This document shows positions 22,969 through 48,756 of a stretch of DNA of 64,000 bases, one piece after another. The stretch spans positions 744,001 through 808,000 of the forward strand of contig QEYB01000895.1 of assembly GCA_017562135.1 (NCBI GenBank), written 5' to 3'. Source of the DNA: Dipylidium caninum (Eukaryota; Platyhelminthes; Cestoda; Cyclophyllidea; Dipylidiidae). Under the pieces are notes generated by a model. That model had not been told where the DNA came from. It ran no database searches and worked only from the letters and a program-made list of their open reading frames with translations. Position 1 is the first letter of the stretch, and each line of letters starts with the position of its first letter. The position numbers and the translations under genes are program-made.

Positions 22969-23934
22969 TCAGTCTGCTTTCATAGTGAACAGGGCAAAAA
23001 TTGTGGCGTCTGAGGTGGGGGCCACGGTATTCCCATCACTTTGGGGCAGCGAAACCGTGCCGTCTTCGGGCAGCATTAATGCCGGTGCCCCGAGGGCCTC
23101 AGGCTCATCAGTCGTCACATACGGAGGAAGATGAGGTGTAATTCGTGTGCTGCACACTGGGGTTGCAACCTGCCCTCTCAACAGAGAGCGGGCGTTGGAG
23201 ACCACTCCCTCGGGCTTCAACGCACGCAACTGGTTGCGTTGTGTAACGCCGGGCCGGTGCGTTTATGCATAAATGCACATCCGCCTTCGCGTATGATTCT
23301 CTCCCAAGACTAACTTAACCGCCTCTGTGGTGGTTGGCGATAGTTCAGCTGGAGGATATCAGAACTAGAATGGGTGGTAGGCAATTGTGAGGAAGAGGCA
23401 AACTTGTGGGAGCAAGGTATCCTTGCGTAGAGACAGGATGGCAGAGTTCATGTTCCACGTTCCCTTTGGGTGGTTTTGGAAGTTGGTCCTAAACCGAAGT
23501 AAAATGTGACCAGAAGTAGAGGCGATGTGGTAAGTCTCACCCATCGGTGAAGAGTATTGAAGATCCCTTATTTCGACGGTGGTGATTTTTATTATCTCGC
23601 GAAATTCGTCACAACGTCTCCGGAGGCTAATTTGTTTCGACACTTCGTCTTCCGTTGGGGATGAGAGTGAAGGCTCTCGATTTCGCCAACTGGCCCAAAT
23701 GCATGCGCTGCGACTCAGTTGGTGCTTGATTTCCACAAAATAGAAGACTTGAATGCCACCCGACTGGAGGCGAGCGTGAGATACTTTTAATTCCGTCAAA
23801 TGCCGAGAACATGGGGGCAAAGGTGCGTCCTCCGACGTCACTCCGCGCATTTCACGCCTGAGTACTACAGTTTGTGGGCCCGCTAACGGGTCATACTGAG
23901 GGAAAATGATCGCATCCCACGCGCACAACGCCAT
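22969..23934 (-). CDS. Unrecognised minus-strand ORF pair
   Basis: A 189-codon frame (23934-23365) is among the longest unbroken frames in the window. Its C-terminal part (VEIRDLQYSSPMGETYHIA, then SGHILLRFRTNF) faintly resembles the end of a CUB-like fold, but the cysteine pattern is not there. Downstream, a second minus-strand frame (to 22969) ends in TGA overlapping an AATAAA signal (GACTGAATAAA). No consensus donor joins the two. Treat as one or two hypothetical exons. Confidence 0.28.
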
Positions 23935-24611
23935 TCCAAAATGAGGCCGCGTGAAAGGCCTGTTTCACATCATTGTCGAGATACTCCAATTCGTGTGCGC
24001 GTCTGCCTCGGGCATGGCGTGGCCGAATTTCCGTAAACATCGCAGCGCACGCCAGCTGGTCACTCATTCGCGAAAAAAGTGGCCACGCCAGCGCCGGAGA
24101 AGAGAAGCGCCTTGTCAGGCCGTTTTAACAGCTAAGGTGCTGCCGGGCTGACAGGACATGCGAAGCCCCAACTTCGCACTCACTTTCGCATGCATCGCCT
24201 TTGAATGGATAGGAGGGCGCGGGGCGGCCACCTCCCCCACCGCCGAAACCCACGCCTGCCTCGGAACTGCGCAACTGCGGGGTTTGCGCTTGCGTGAACC
24301 GTCGGCAGGCTGACCTTAGGGGCCTGGGGCGAAATTCAAACGCCACCAGGTTTTTTATGGGGGCCAAAATGACGCCTCACGGAGAAACACATTCGTAGAC
24401 GATTTGTGTCGAAATGCCAGCTTACACGTGGTGGTAACCCCTGTCCGGCGAGGTTGAGGAGACGCTAGTCGACCTGGAACTGACCGTGGGCGTCGGTCTG
24501 GCGAGTGTCTCATTCAAGGCGGGGGAGGTGAAGAGACATTTTTCCAAGCGCCTCATTTCCCGAAATCGTGTCGATCCGCCAGTAAAGGTCACTCACTGCT
24601 AGGTAAACTTT

Positions 24612-25331
24612 TTAAGTAAAGGAAAGCATGTATAAGAGAGGTGAGATGATTAGACGCAGGGAGATAGTTGGTCCCGGGTTTGCGCAATATTTTAATGAAG
24701 CTGCGTCTGCGTGGGCCACCTTCTCGATCGTCGTCTGCTGCAGCATGTTTGCGAAAGCGCGACTGCTGGCCACACGAAGAGAAGCAGCTGCCTCGGCCTC
24801 CAAGTCCCTCGGAACCACGCCAACGGGCGGAAACGCCTCATCCGCCCAGCGGCAGCCAGGAGGGTGGTGGGGCCGCCGCGGCCGACAGCCCGACCGCCCT
24901 CCAGCGCCGCCGCCACCTCGTCCACGCCGGTCGTTATGCCCAGTCGGAGGCGGATTTTGCGCAACTGGTCTCCGCAGCCAAAGCATCTGTCCTATGCGAG
25001 GATAGAGATTTCGCAAAGGAGTAAAGAGGCAAGCCACATGAGGTAAGTTGAAGCCACATTAAGGCTTCAAATTGCATTTGTTCAGGTAACAAAAGCGGCA
25101 ACGCGACGCTCCTACGTCGAGCCGCGGCGAGGGGTGCGCCCACGGGAGGTTAGTCCAGTCCAGCCGGGGCCAGCGGGCGCCCACCGCGCGGGCAGACGGC
25201 TGTGCCCGAGGCGGGGGGCGAGGCAAATCCCAGGGCGCGTCAACCAAGAGCCACAAAAACCACGCTCAGCACAATGGCACGATGCTCGAAAATTCACCAC
25301 CGAGGCGCCTTATTGGTGGTTGTGTCCCTGA
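24612..25331. other. GC-rich island with competing open frames
   Basis: A block of about 0.7 kb, much richer in GC than its surroundings, open in several frames on both strands. The minus frame VGVVPRDLEAEAAASLRVAS is the most protein-like. No clear splice pair or known domain. It could be a divergent exon or a CpG-island-like promoter. Confidence 0.3.
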
Positions 25332-28300
25332 GACGGCGACACACGAGCACAAAATAGGTTTTTTCATGGCAAGGTCCATCACATAAAGTCAGAGTACTTC
25401 CCAACAGCATGGGAATTTGGCCTAGCTGTTTTTACGCGAAATTGAGGGGAGGAGAGAAGAAAGGCGAGTTGGCGACCTTCCCCCGAGGCAGTGAGACGAC
25501 CGGTCCCCGGACGACTCGGCGAAAGTGGGCAATCGGCCCATGGGACGGGTGGGTTTCGGAACCGTCCCACCCAACCGAAAGCGTGTGCGAGTGAGGTGAA
25601 AATCAGAATCCACTCTTCGCTCGTACCGTCTAAGGCCCTGTGTCATTTTACGGGGGTTTCCTCAACACTTCGCCCCCGTTTCCGACAGATCTAACCGCTA
25701 CGCCTCGAGCTCTTCTGCGCCTTGAGAGGCAGAGGTGCTTGCCAACCAATAAAAGGAAAGTCCAGGGGCAACAAGGCCACCGTCAGTGCGACAGGCGCAA
25801 TTAGGGTCGCCGGGTATTGCGCGGATTGAGGCTTATGACATGTAAAGGAAGGGAGCTGTAGGAAGGCGGAGGAAGAGGAGGGGGAGGAGGAGGTGTCCAT
25901 GCCCTCTTCGAGTGATCTCGCCGCCCAAACTCTTTTGGGACGTTTCAAACACCCCTTCCATTCGAACCTGCGTGTCAAATGTCCCCAGTCCAAAAATACA
26001 GAGGCATCGTGAGGGGTGATTTAAGTAGCTTCCAAAACAATTGCCAAATGACTCGAGGATACGTTGAAGGTGATATCAATGTGCAGAAAAGTGGCCGACG
26101 GAGCAGAGGAGCACGCGTGTAATTTGCATTGACGCGAGAGCAAGTGACAACTGCATGCGACGAATATGCAGCCCACAGAAAACCTAGACGAAAAACGGTG
26201 ATTCGCAGCGGCCACTACTGACAGCACAAGAAATGCAAAAAACCGCATTTCGCAGTTAGGCGGACAGAGGTCGGTAAACGGTGCGTAATCCACCGCCGGG
26301 AAGGCGAGCGAAGAAGTGAATAGCCCTGGCTTCTGTGTGGCGACGGATAAGCGGTCTTAGCCTTGTAAAGTGCCTTTAACCCGCCAAAATTCTTCTATGA
26401 ATCATTGGCGGCTCAGAGAGACAGACTTTGAGGAGGGGATAAACCAGCGTCTGTTATGAACAGCCTGGGAGACGGGAGTAGACAGGGCGAGGACTCGAGG
26501 GACAACTGAGAGATGCTCGCGCTACCAATGAGGCTGCGTCCACGATGAGCCTCGAAGACGCGGATGGGGAGAAGTGACATGAGGCGCCTTTTTGTCAGCT
26601 CCTGTGCGTCCAACTATGCCCACGTGGAGAATAATCAGTGGAAGAGGTGTCATGAGGTATTCCAAATAAGGACTAATGCTGAAGGCGAAGTGCGTAGAAA
26701 TACATGCGTTGCCTAAGACTGCTGCGTCTACCAACACCATGCACCAGATCTTAACACGAAGATAGCGCAGATCTCAAGTATCTGACAAACCGGTAAGTTT
26801 CGCACGCATTTGGCCAAATCAGATAAGGAAGAGGCATAGATGGCGATGCACGGGGGAGAAGCGCGTCCGACAAGTAATGTATAACCGGCGACACAATGGG
26901 CTACGGAGGAGTAGGAGCCGGGAGCTAATACACATCAGGAGGGACCTCCACCAAAACTGCACACAGCCCATTTTACGAGATGCGCCATGTCCTAATACGA
27001 CTATTTGTGGAAAATGACTGCAAACTGGAGGGTGAAAAAGGCTGAGCAACAATTTCACTTTGATGGCGGGTCAACTAACTTAAGCTCTGGTAAGTAGCAG
27101 TAATTGAAATAATTGGATGCAAATTCCCTTCACTTAAGAGCCATTTCATGGAGGGGATGAGTAAATTACAATCATACGGAACCGCTTCCGGATGGTGGGA
27201 ACTCAGTGAATTTACTCCGCATGCTAGAGGCAGCGTGCAAACGCAATGGAATGTACTAGACATTCAGTGTTTACATTGAATCCGCATTTGGGGTAAAGGT
27301 TGATTCTCCACAAAACATACTTTTGCCGATTTGGATACCATAGGCGTACTTTTTCGAACCGCTATGAGGATGCCTTCAGATAATAGACGAAACCGGAGTT
27401 TTCTCAGATCTTCTCTAGCCAAACTCTCAGGAACACTTTAGAGCGAAAGCGACGCATTAACCGCTAAATGTAAAACCATTCTACTCAAAATAAATAAGTA
27501 GAATTTAAATAGTCTGGCGCAGAGCACATAACAGATGACCAAAAGAATTAAGGATCAAATCGGTGGCAGTGATAAATAGAAAAGTGAAACAATTGTGTCT
27601 CACTTTCTTGGCCTATGTTTTGTAAGAGTGCTGAGAGGTTGTGGATAGACAAAAAAGCCTTTTCAACCCTCTCCATCTCCTCACGGTCAATGTGTCCTCG
27701 TTCGCCTTCAAGGAAGAGCTCAATCACATGATAGAACGCAACGGACGAGTGAAAAGAGCTCTCTAACCACTTAAGTTAGCAAATACACGCCAATTGGTAG
27801 TAGTGTGTCATGAGAAACAGCTTTGACGCCTTCCAAGCCATGCTAATACAAAGTACGGGTGGTAATTGGAGCTCCAAGGAATAGAGGTGGAATTTACCTT
27901 CCGGTTATCATTTGATCAACGGTAACAAGAGTGCAACAAAATACAGACTGGCGCACACAGACCACATACCACCCAAACTGCTACCTGCATACTTTGTCTC
28001 ATGGTTTATCAATCAGCAGTGTTGGAAGGTAGTCAGTTAGAACATTTAACGATTCTAAATAACACGGCAAAAACCCCAGAGTTTGGCTTTGAAAAATTAA
28101 AACAACTGGATGAATGTCAACAAGGAAGAACGGTTAACGGAAGTGGATAAGTGCGCGAACTTCATTCGGGCCACATTTAGGCTGGTTAGGGCGAGGAGGA
28201 GGCTGAGCGCAATGCCGGTGCATGCGTGGAGGACAGCTGGTGATCCACGCTCGAAGTGTGAAAGTAAACGGGCAACGGCGGGCTCCTGGATGCTAGAATA

Positions 28301-31071
28301 GAAAACCCTAAATCATCAAAGTCGATTGTCGCGAACAGCGGGATTAAAAAATGAGGCAACGGTGCTTAAGACTACAAGCACAGCCATTGCCCCAACTTTT
28401 CAATGGCACCCTTGAAATTTTATTATGCTTTAACTTGTTTAAATAATGTTTCCAGCATTCTTGCATGAAAGTGTCCCACGCGAATATGAGCGCCATAATT
28501 GAGACAGCTTAACGCTAAAATAAATTAGGCGATTTTAAGAAGGCCTACATGTGTTTCCGACACCTCGGCAATTGCCGTCAGCAAATTCACTCAGAGGACT
28601 CTGGAGAACAAATTATTAGCATAGTGTTAAAGCTTAGAGGTTCTTTCAAATCCTCATATATTAAGCAATCTAATAGCAATGGTCGACAATACTGCTATAT
28701 TGTCGCATTGATAGACCGTACAAATACTCCATGTTAATAGATATATAGAAAAGTTGGAGCTTCGAGATGAAAAACTCTGACACCATGCGTTTTAACTTTC
28801 GTTCTTTAATTGTAAAAATATCACCCTAGGTTCATAACATGCCTTGATAGAAAGGAACAGTGGTTCATAACTGCAAGATATAAATGAGTAAACCGAAATT
28901 GCTTACATTTGCCGGCTTAGATGACAATATTGGAAGAGGAAGTGAGGGTGATGCAATAATCATTATGACAAACATGCGTGTTCACAAGTTCAAAGCATTG
29001 CGCCTCGCTCGGGATCAGACTCATGATCAACAGCTACCAATGATAGGGATATTCGAGTCCGATCAAAATATATGAATGCTGTATAGCGCAGTAAGATGCA
29101 GCACTGCCAAGAGTAAAACATACAAGGAGTTACGGTCCCATTATTGATAATAAAATGGCAGCATAACATCACATTCAACCGTCAACGGATGTGTTTTGCT
29201 GAGGATAAATAAACAGATGGATTCACACCCTTTTGAAGAACCGACATAAGGGCCACCTCTCATTGTAGAGTTGTTAAGTAACAAATCAAGGCAACAAAGC
29301 TTTTTTAGAATGATGCCTAGGGGTGAAACACAAAATTCGACTTCGCTTTTGGGACATTCCAAAGAGACAAGTTTCCCATGACGGTGACGCTGAAAAGAGT
29401 GGAAAATGCATATGGCATGGTAAAAATTAATTTTTCAGATAATCTGAAATTCCGGAACTCATTTAAAATCCGAAACCATTATAATCACACATTTTGAGAA
29501 CGGCCGTGGTGAATTTGCAAACACTACACCAGATGGGATACGAAAACGGTGATTAGCATACACTGGTCAACTACCAGGAGGCCGTCCAAGAAATAGCCAA
29601 TGTCAAGAAACACAATGTCACAAATAAGAGAATAAGCTTAAGAGAATAAGGATGTTGGAGTCCACGTGCCTACAATTTGCAAAGCATATTTGCAAAGCAT
29701 ATATTTGCAGAATAACCCATAGCAACGCAATTTGAGTCAATGTTGTTTTGTTACTAAGAATGGTTATACATTTAAGGCACGAATTCGTAAATCGGACGTC
29801 CTCAAAACGATTGTGCTGAGCGCCTACCCACTAAAGTGAACTAGTCGCTGCGAGAGAAGTTTTTGCGAAGAACGCGGCCATTTGGATGGGTCATTGTAAA
29901 TTGCTCAATAGAAAAATAAAACATTTATTCTATCTGTATAGTTTTAAATAACTTGAGAAATGCACAACATTTGTTATGAGGCCCTAACTTTATTCTAAGT
30001 GAAATTATGCCTAATACGTGTATATCTGAAACACAAGAGTGGCTCATAAGCATGAAACACATTGACTCCCTGCGATAATCTGCGGATCGTTTTCAAGATT
30101 TTTATTTGTAAATATATGATCTACATCTATGCGACACAGAAATCAACGGCTTAGACGTCTACCTCACACATTTGCCACACCGTGATTCTACTTTCTGCAG
30201 AAAAATCACCCACTTTTGTTTGCCACATGCCGTGCACTCTATGCCGACCTGACCACTCCCAACGTTTTCTGTCGTATTTAGCCTTCACTGACCACTTTAG
30301 GATCTGGCTCTACTCTGGCTGACAAAACAGTCCACGACGCCAATAACCACCCCCCTTCCTCCCCCGTTTCAAACACCACAAAACATATTCACCGGCGCAC
30401 TACCACTCCGAAAACTCGAATATAACTTGAAACATTGCAGAAATATCTACCCATGAGTTGGTAGTAGTCACACGGCTGTTCACCATCAGGTCATGCTTGC
30501 ACGATGCTTATACATGACACATTCGAAAGAAAGGGGCACTATGTGGCCGAAATTTGCCGAAAATTAAGAGTAACCTAACTAGCCTAGCCTTTCCCGATTT
30601 ACACTACCGAACAACTGGTACACAACACAGGGATCCCATATTTGACTGCGTCAGATGGGAAATTCACGGCAAGATTCTTAATTTTGATCAATCAGGCCTC
30701 GATTCAAAATAAGTATTCCATTGTGCTGTTTTTTAACATACGCTGTTATCATTTTCAAAACTAAGAATATAACTTCACATGACCAGTGTAGGTACGCAAA
30801 GAAGCCTGTGCATTGTTAACCGAAGCAGCATCAACGAAAAAGGTACGATATAAACGAGGCAAATTGAATCAATCATGTAGACAAGCACAAGTCCATGGAA
30901 TCCACTAAGAAATGACAAATAGAGACTAGAAAACCTTCCCAATTTATCCATCAGGCCGTTAGTGTGAAAAAAGTGTAAAAGAATGATAGTACACGAGGTA
31001 ACTCAGATGTATTAGTAGTCATGTACGATATCACATATACACCATTATAAATATCCACTGAGCTGGGAGCA
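25332..31071. other. 5.7 kb with no recognised gene
   Basis: Becomes AT-rich to the right. All frames are short with poor composition. Only local duplications are visible, such as repeated TTTGCAAAGCATAT near 29680. No conserved motif, tRNA-like box pair or long inverted repeat was found. Confidence 0.5.
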
Positions 31072-31209
31072 TTACCCATGATCCTCTTCTGTACATCCTG
31101 GACAATTTGTTTCAAGGTCAATACTGTTTGAGTACTGAATGCCGCACCAAAAGCAGTAGAGATGCGACTCCCTCAGATAGTCGGAAAGGCGTGATAAAAT
31201 CATGTCAGG
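31072..31209 (-). CDS. GPATCH11: GPATCH11 exon 4: C-terminal CxxC domain
   Basis: 46 codons including TAA. SRLSDYLRESHLYCFWCG and TNCPGCTEEDHG carry the two CxxC pairs. The acceptor is TTTTTAG. Confidence 0.95.
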   Translation of the reverse strand, partial: PDMILSRLSDYLRESHLYCFWCGIQYSNSIDLETNCPGCTEEDHG

Positions 31210-32543
31210 CTAAAAATTAAGGTGTCAATAGGTAAAAGTTGAAAATTAAATGGAAATTAAAAAGAAATTCAATACGGTTGTAATAAAATCAAGGAAATAG
31301 TCTTGTTATTTTAAAAAATGGGTACGTAATTCACATAACAGTAGTAGTCCTACTGCTATAGTAGTAGTAGTAGACAAGTAGTCCTACGCCCTAGAAAATA
31401 ATGAAATAACAAACTACTTACATGGGGTTCCGAAGGGTTACACTGAGCCAAATCTAGATCGCAGTATTCCTCCTCATCTGACACACTATCAAGGGGAAGG
31501 TCAGATCTGTCATGACTTCCATCTGAGTTTTCCAAAACACTTTTTGCTACACTATCCATCGCCATATTTCTTCTTTTCCTTTGACTATGACGGGTTTTAG
31601 GTTGCCTAGTCTCTCGACAAATCATTTCCGAATAGGCAGGCAGCTTCGTTTTGGCCTCATCAGGAGGCCAAAAATCTCGATTAACTGGCTGTTTTATAAA
31701 TTTTTCTAAATCTAGACGGCGACAAATGGATCTAGCAATTGTCAAGTGATGTTTAGTCCGTTCATTTTTGAACCTCGACGCCATTAATGTACGGAAGTCA
31801 GATTGGAATGCAGACATCGCCTTATCACGTCGGCGTTTAGCCGCAGCAAGAGCCGCATTTCTTTTCTTCTCCAGGTTGTTTAGACCAAAGCCTTTACGCC
31901 CATCGATTACCTCGATTGGAATTGGATCTACACGTCCCTGGGCTGAAAAGTTAGTTAGAGACTGATAAGCAACTAGTAAAGCGCCCTATGCAATTGATGA
32001 GAAACTTGGGGCTCAGAAGTTAATAATGTGGAGACATGATTTATGAGTTTAAAACCGAGTGCTCCAAAATTAAGACTTGAGAATAAATATTAAACATTTA
32101 CAATGCGACTAACGGTGCAACGCCAGAAACGGTGTCAGGCTCTCATTATTCAGAATTATTTGTAGACTAAGAGTATTAAAATAATAATTTCATGAGGTGT
32201 ACACCATTGCATCGCTCTGCCACATAACGAGGAAAATAGTTACTCACAGTTTTTTCCGATTCCGCAATTACTGTTGAAGCCCATTTTCAGCATTAGCTTG
32301 TATCCGATATTATCTTCTCCTATGCGTCTTTTCAGACCCTCCTCACGTTCAACATCCATCTTTTTTCCTTTAATTACTTTTTTGCGACGGAACGCGAATC
32401 TCATTGGTGCACTTTGTCTTGTTTGATGCCGGGCCTAAACCATTTGGTCTTAACTATTAGTAAATAAGAGTCATCTGCGCATACATTGATTCCAAAAATT
32501 TATCTGACATATAATCATCTTCACTGCTGCATCCTCCGTCCAT
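31072..32543 (-). CDS. GPATCH11: G-patch domain-containing protein 11 (GPATCH11/CCDC75-like)
   Basis: Nuclear G-patch protein; family members are linked to pre-mRNA splicing and kinetochore function. Four exons: 32543-32485, 32434-32248, 31942-31422 and 31209-31072, about 301 residues. The start EDDYMSDKFLESM matches the family N-terminus. The G-patch spans exons 2-3 (GYKLMLKMGFNSNCGIGKN then QGRVDPIPIEV, with GRKGFGL). A basic coiled region follows, then the C-terminal domain YLRESHLYCFWCGIQYSN with CPGC, the CxxC...CxxC zinc-like pairs typical of the family. It ends EEDHG-stop. Junctions are GTATGC, GTGAGT and GTAAGT donors with TTTAG or TTCAG acceptors; intron 1 is only 50 bases. One A appears missing near 32404 in exon 2 (CACCAATGAG); restoring it joins PGIKQDKVHQ to MRFAFRRKK and keeps phase. 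Confidence 0.92.
31341..31374. repeat. TAG/CTA simple repeat
   Basis: GTAGTAGTCCTACTGCTATAG followed by four TAG units, in GPATCH11 intron 3. Confidence 0.85.
31422..31942 (-). CDS. GPATCH11: GPATCH11 exon 3: second half of G-patch and basic coiled region
   Basis: QGRVDPIPIEVIDGRKGFGL, then KKRNAALAAAKRRRD, LDLEKFIKQPVNRDFWPP, and an acidic DEEEYCDLDL. 521 bases, phase 0 out, donor GTAAGT. Confidence 0.93.
32248..32434 (-). CDS. GPATCH11: GPATCH11 exon 2: first half of G-patch, one-base deletion
   Basis: PGIKQDKVHQ in one frame, then MRFAFRRKKVIKGKK to NSNCGIGKN in the next. The break is at the AA run at 32404-32405. Donor GTGAGT, acceptor GTTTAG. Confidence 0.85.
32485..32543 (-). CDS. GPATCH11: GPATCH11 exon 1
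   Basis: ATG at 32543; MDGGCSSEDDYMSDKFLES. Nineteen codons plus two bases, donor GTATGC. Confidence 0.85.
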
Positions 32544-33957
32544 CCTATCCTCCAAGGCCAATAAAGAAATAGGTCAGATTAAGCGATCATAACCAATCAC
32601 ACTTTTTACGCAATTAAACGAAAGGATCATAAGCCGTTAAGGTCAAATAAAAAGTGAAATACAATGGATTACTTTGGTAGTGCAAGGGGTATCAAATGTA
32701 TTAATGATGATAAGAAAGTTATGTTCGTAAAACTGATAACATTAATTAAGACGAAACGGAAATTTTTAGTCTTGCACAACATTAGCCAAATTTGATTGCA
32801 AACGAGGGCAAAAAATGTGATAATATTGCATGTTTCCATCGGAACCTATGCCAATAATTCTCTTACACCGCTGAGTAGCAGTGCTTCCGACTGTTAGTCT
32901 AAAACCTGCAACACATGGTTGGAGCAGGGGAGGTTTAAGGAAGGCTCTGGAAAAGTACACAGCAGTGGAGACCATGCGTTAAGATAGTTAGCGAAATGCC
33001 TTGATTTCGTGCAGATAACCTATGGATTTGCAGCTTTGTAACATAAACATATAAAGTACACAAAGCATCCAGGGGAATTATGGGGATTACGGCTTAAAAA
33101 TAAATAAAACACTATCAGTTGATTTTAGACTCATTCGGTTAATTGGTCAAGGATTGTATCTTGTAAGCAACGTATCAAAATTTTTAGCTTTAGAAAAGCT
33201 ACATTTTCATCAAAAACACACCAGTCGGAGCTCTTACTTATTTCACTATGGGATGACTTTTAAAACTTTTAGACTTTTTAGCAAATAGGAAAGACATTTC
33301 ACTTAACGATAATTACTTTATGGGCCCAAGTGGTTCTACTTACAAAGCTAAGATGTTTCGTTGCTCGGCGAAACCACCATTGAAGGGAAAAATGGTCAAA
33401 ATTACTATAAGTTAATGATAATAGCATCGTTTGGAAGCATATGCGTACGCAAACCACTGAAATTTATTTCGTCGTTAGTGACCACTCGCAAATTGCGTTA
33501 AATCCTCGTTCGCCTTGGCACGATCATAAAATTCTACCTTTTGTACCACCAACTAAATGAGCAGCAGTATAAACTGGGACTGTGTTTTTCCAATCTTTCA
33601 AACAATTACAAAGTTAATATTTTCCGACGGTTTTGCCATCCTGAAAATCGCAGTAAATGATAGAATTGAAATAGTAGCTAATCATTTGGAATTATATTTT
33701 GTGTATGTACTGCCAATCTTCGCCGAGCAGATTGGGTTTTGAGCTCATAAGATGTCATAACTTCTAAGCCGTTCAAAGTCAAATAATCACTCGTCCATGT
33801 TTCAAGGCGGAGTATAGCGGTAATATTTAGGGCCTGTTTCATTCGGCAATATTTTTGATATCTAGGAGCACCGTATTATCAATTCCTATGTCGAACAATT
33901 TTTGTTTTACTTCTCCGCGTCTCGCAACTTCTTTCGTCATTAATCCCTGTTGGTGTA
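32544..33957. other. Divergent intergenic region between GPATCH11 and CHCHD2
   Basis: 1.4 kb of AT-rich sequence between two genes transcribed away from each other. It must hold both promoters, but no TATA box or element can be assigned with confidence. Confidence 0.5.
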
Positions 33958-34429
33958 ATGGGTCGGAGGGGGTTGGTTCCATCTACTCTGGTTTGTGTCA
34001 CTTACTCAGCATGTATCTCGTATAATGCGCCGTTGATTTTGTTTCAGCTCTCCAAGAAGACCCACCCCGGTGGTGCGTTCAGCACCACATGTGGTACGTT
34101 CAGCGCCGCCACCTCCACCACCTGTGCCTTCTCAGCCCCAGGGTCCTGGCTTGTTTAAACAAATGGCCGCAACGGCTGCCGGAGTAGCTGTCGGTTCGGC
34201 GGTTGGCCATTCTGTCGCAAACGCTCTCTCCGGCGGGAGTTCTCAACCAGAGGCTGTCGTTGCTCAGCAGGACCCCTCCACTTCCTCAATTGATTCCCTC
34301 CAGAACAGTCCCTGTCGTTACCCCTTTGATGAGCTGCTGCAGTGTGTCCGGGAAAACAATGAGGTTTCCCGATGTCAGTATGCCGCTAACGTTCTCAGGG
34401 ATTGTATGAGTAGATACAATATCCCTTGA
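33958..34429 (+). CDS. CHCHD2: CHCHD2/CHCHD10-like twin CX9C mitochondrial protein
   Basis: A small protein of the mitochondrial intermembrane space and cristae (MICOS-associated family). Two exons, 33958-33971 and 34048-34429, give about 131 residues. The arginine-rich start MGRRGSPRRPTPVVRSAP resembles a mitochondrial targeting segment. It is followed by a polyproline stretch, then the glycine/alanine-rich hydrophobic block AATAAGVAVGSAVGHSVANA characteristic of this family. The C-terminal CHCH domain is complete: C-RYPFDELLQ-C and C-QYAANVLRD-C, two exact CX9C pairs that would be oxidised by the MIA40 pathway. The coding frame is intact. Exon 1 has only 14 coding bases and its donor GTTGGT is weak; it was chosen because it alone gives an ATG and the right phase. 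Confidence 0.93.
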
Positions 34430-35635
34430 GTGCCTTTAGTGTTAGTATCTCGTTTCAAATATATCGCGTTCCCTCTTGCTTCCTTATCCTGATAGAAATC
34501 ACCAAATGAGCCGGTCGACAGGGCCCTGAGGTGACAATGTTTCATCTGACCCGAATGGGGATTTTCCGTTGTGTGTGCTACCTGCTTGGGACTATGTCAG
34601 TTTCGCGGGCGAGTTCATGCGCGGTATGGCCTGTCCTGAGTGCTGTGACTTCATTTCCGTTTGGGTATTCAGGCGTGATATGTGGGATTTAGGTGACTTG
34701 TTGTAGGGTTGGCCTATTTCACGCTCAGGCGCCTTTTGTTTTTGCATGTTCAGTCGTATTGATTCTCCATGCCAATTTACAGCCATTTCTCGGATTTCCA
34801 CTTGGTGCATGACAATTCTCCTTACTCGGGCTTCAATGGTTCATGTGAGTGACATTGTTGACTAGGTGGAGGAATATGTCGCCGGTCAAGGATAGCTGTA
34901 TTTCTATGCTTCTGGGCAATATTGCGCTCAATGTTCGGATTGGGCCTCAAAGTACACCTAGAGATGTACTCTTTGGAGTCCCACAATTTGGCGTGATGCT
35001 TAAACGTTATCTACTTAGTTTCGAGTATTTTTATGATGCATCAAGATGACTAATAATTTGTGACATTCCTCTGGGGTGTGTGAATTTCCCCCATTGCGTT
35101 ACTGCGCTAACCCGCAATTTCTGAGGGCTGGACGTTGAGCCGCTAAGTATGCAAAATAGGGCGTTAAGGTCTGAGCTGAGGCGAGAAAGCAAGTTTAATT
35201 GATCCTACTATGGAGGTTTCCGTAGCGAAATTTGCTGCCACTTCCCTTTGATTTTAAAGCAATAGTTGATGGCCTTTTGGGAGTTGTGCATCCCCTAAAA
35301 TCTCAAGTTAAATTTTGTGGGAAGATGTCTTCTATCTTTGCAAGAAGACGGCGGACCAACAGACCCACAATCAATGTATCCAAATTGGCTAATCGAATGT
35401 AAATGGATTATTGACAAAAATATAAATTATGAAAGGCGTTTTCGTTATTTTCACTTCTTTACTTACGGCCGTTTTCTCGCGTCGCCCTAATGACCAAAAT
35501 TCATTTCGATAGTGTTCTATATATTGCCGTCGAATTTACACGCCATTCGAAACCCTAAAATTTTTAAATTTACTTCAGATACTAGTTTTGTTCTCTTGTC
35601 CCCCGTGAACCAATAACCCACGCACATTTTGTGGA
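34430..35635. other. Spacer between CHCHD2 and QARS
   Basis: 1.2 kb without a conserved frame. I looked here for the missing N-terminal domain of glutaminyl-tRNA synthetase and saw none. It should contain the CHCHD2 3' end and the QARS promoter. Confidence 0.5.
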
Positions 35636-48756
<13,121 letters not shown>

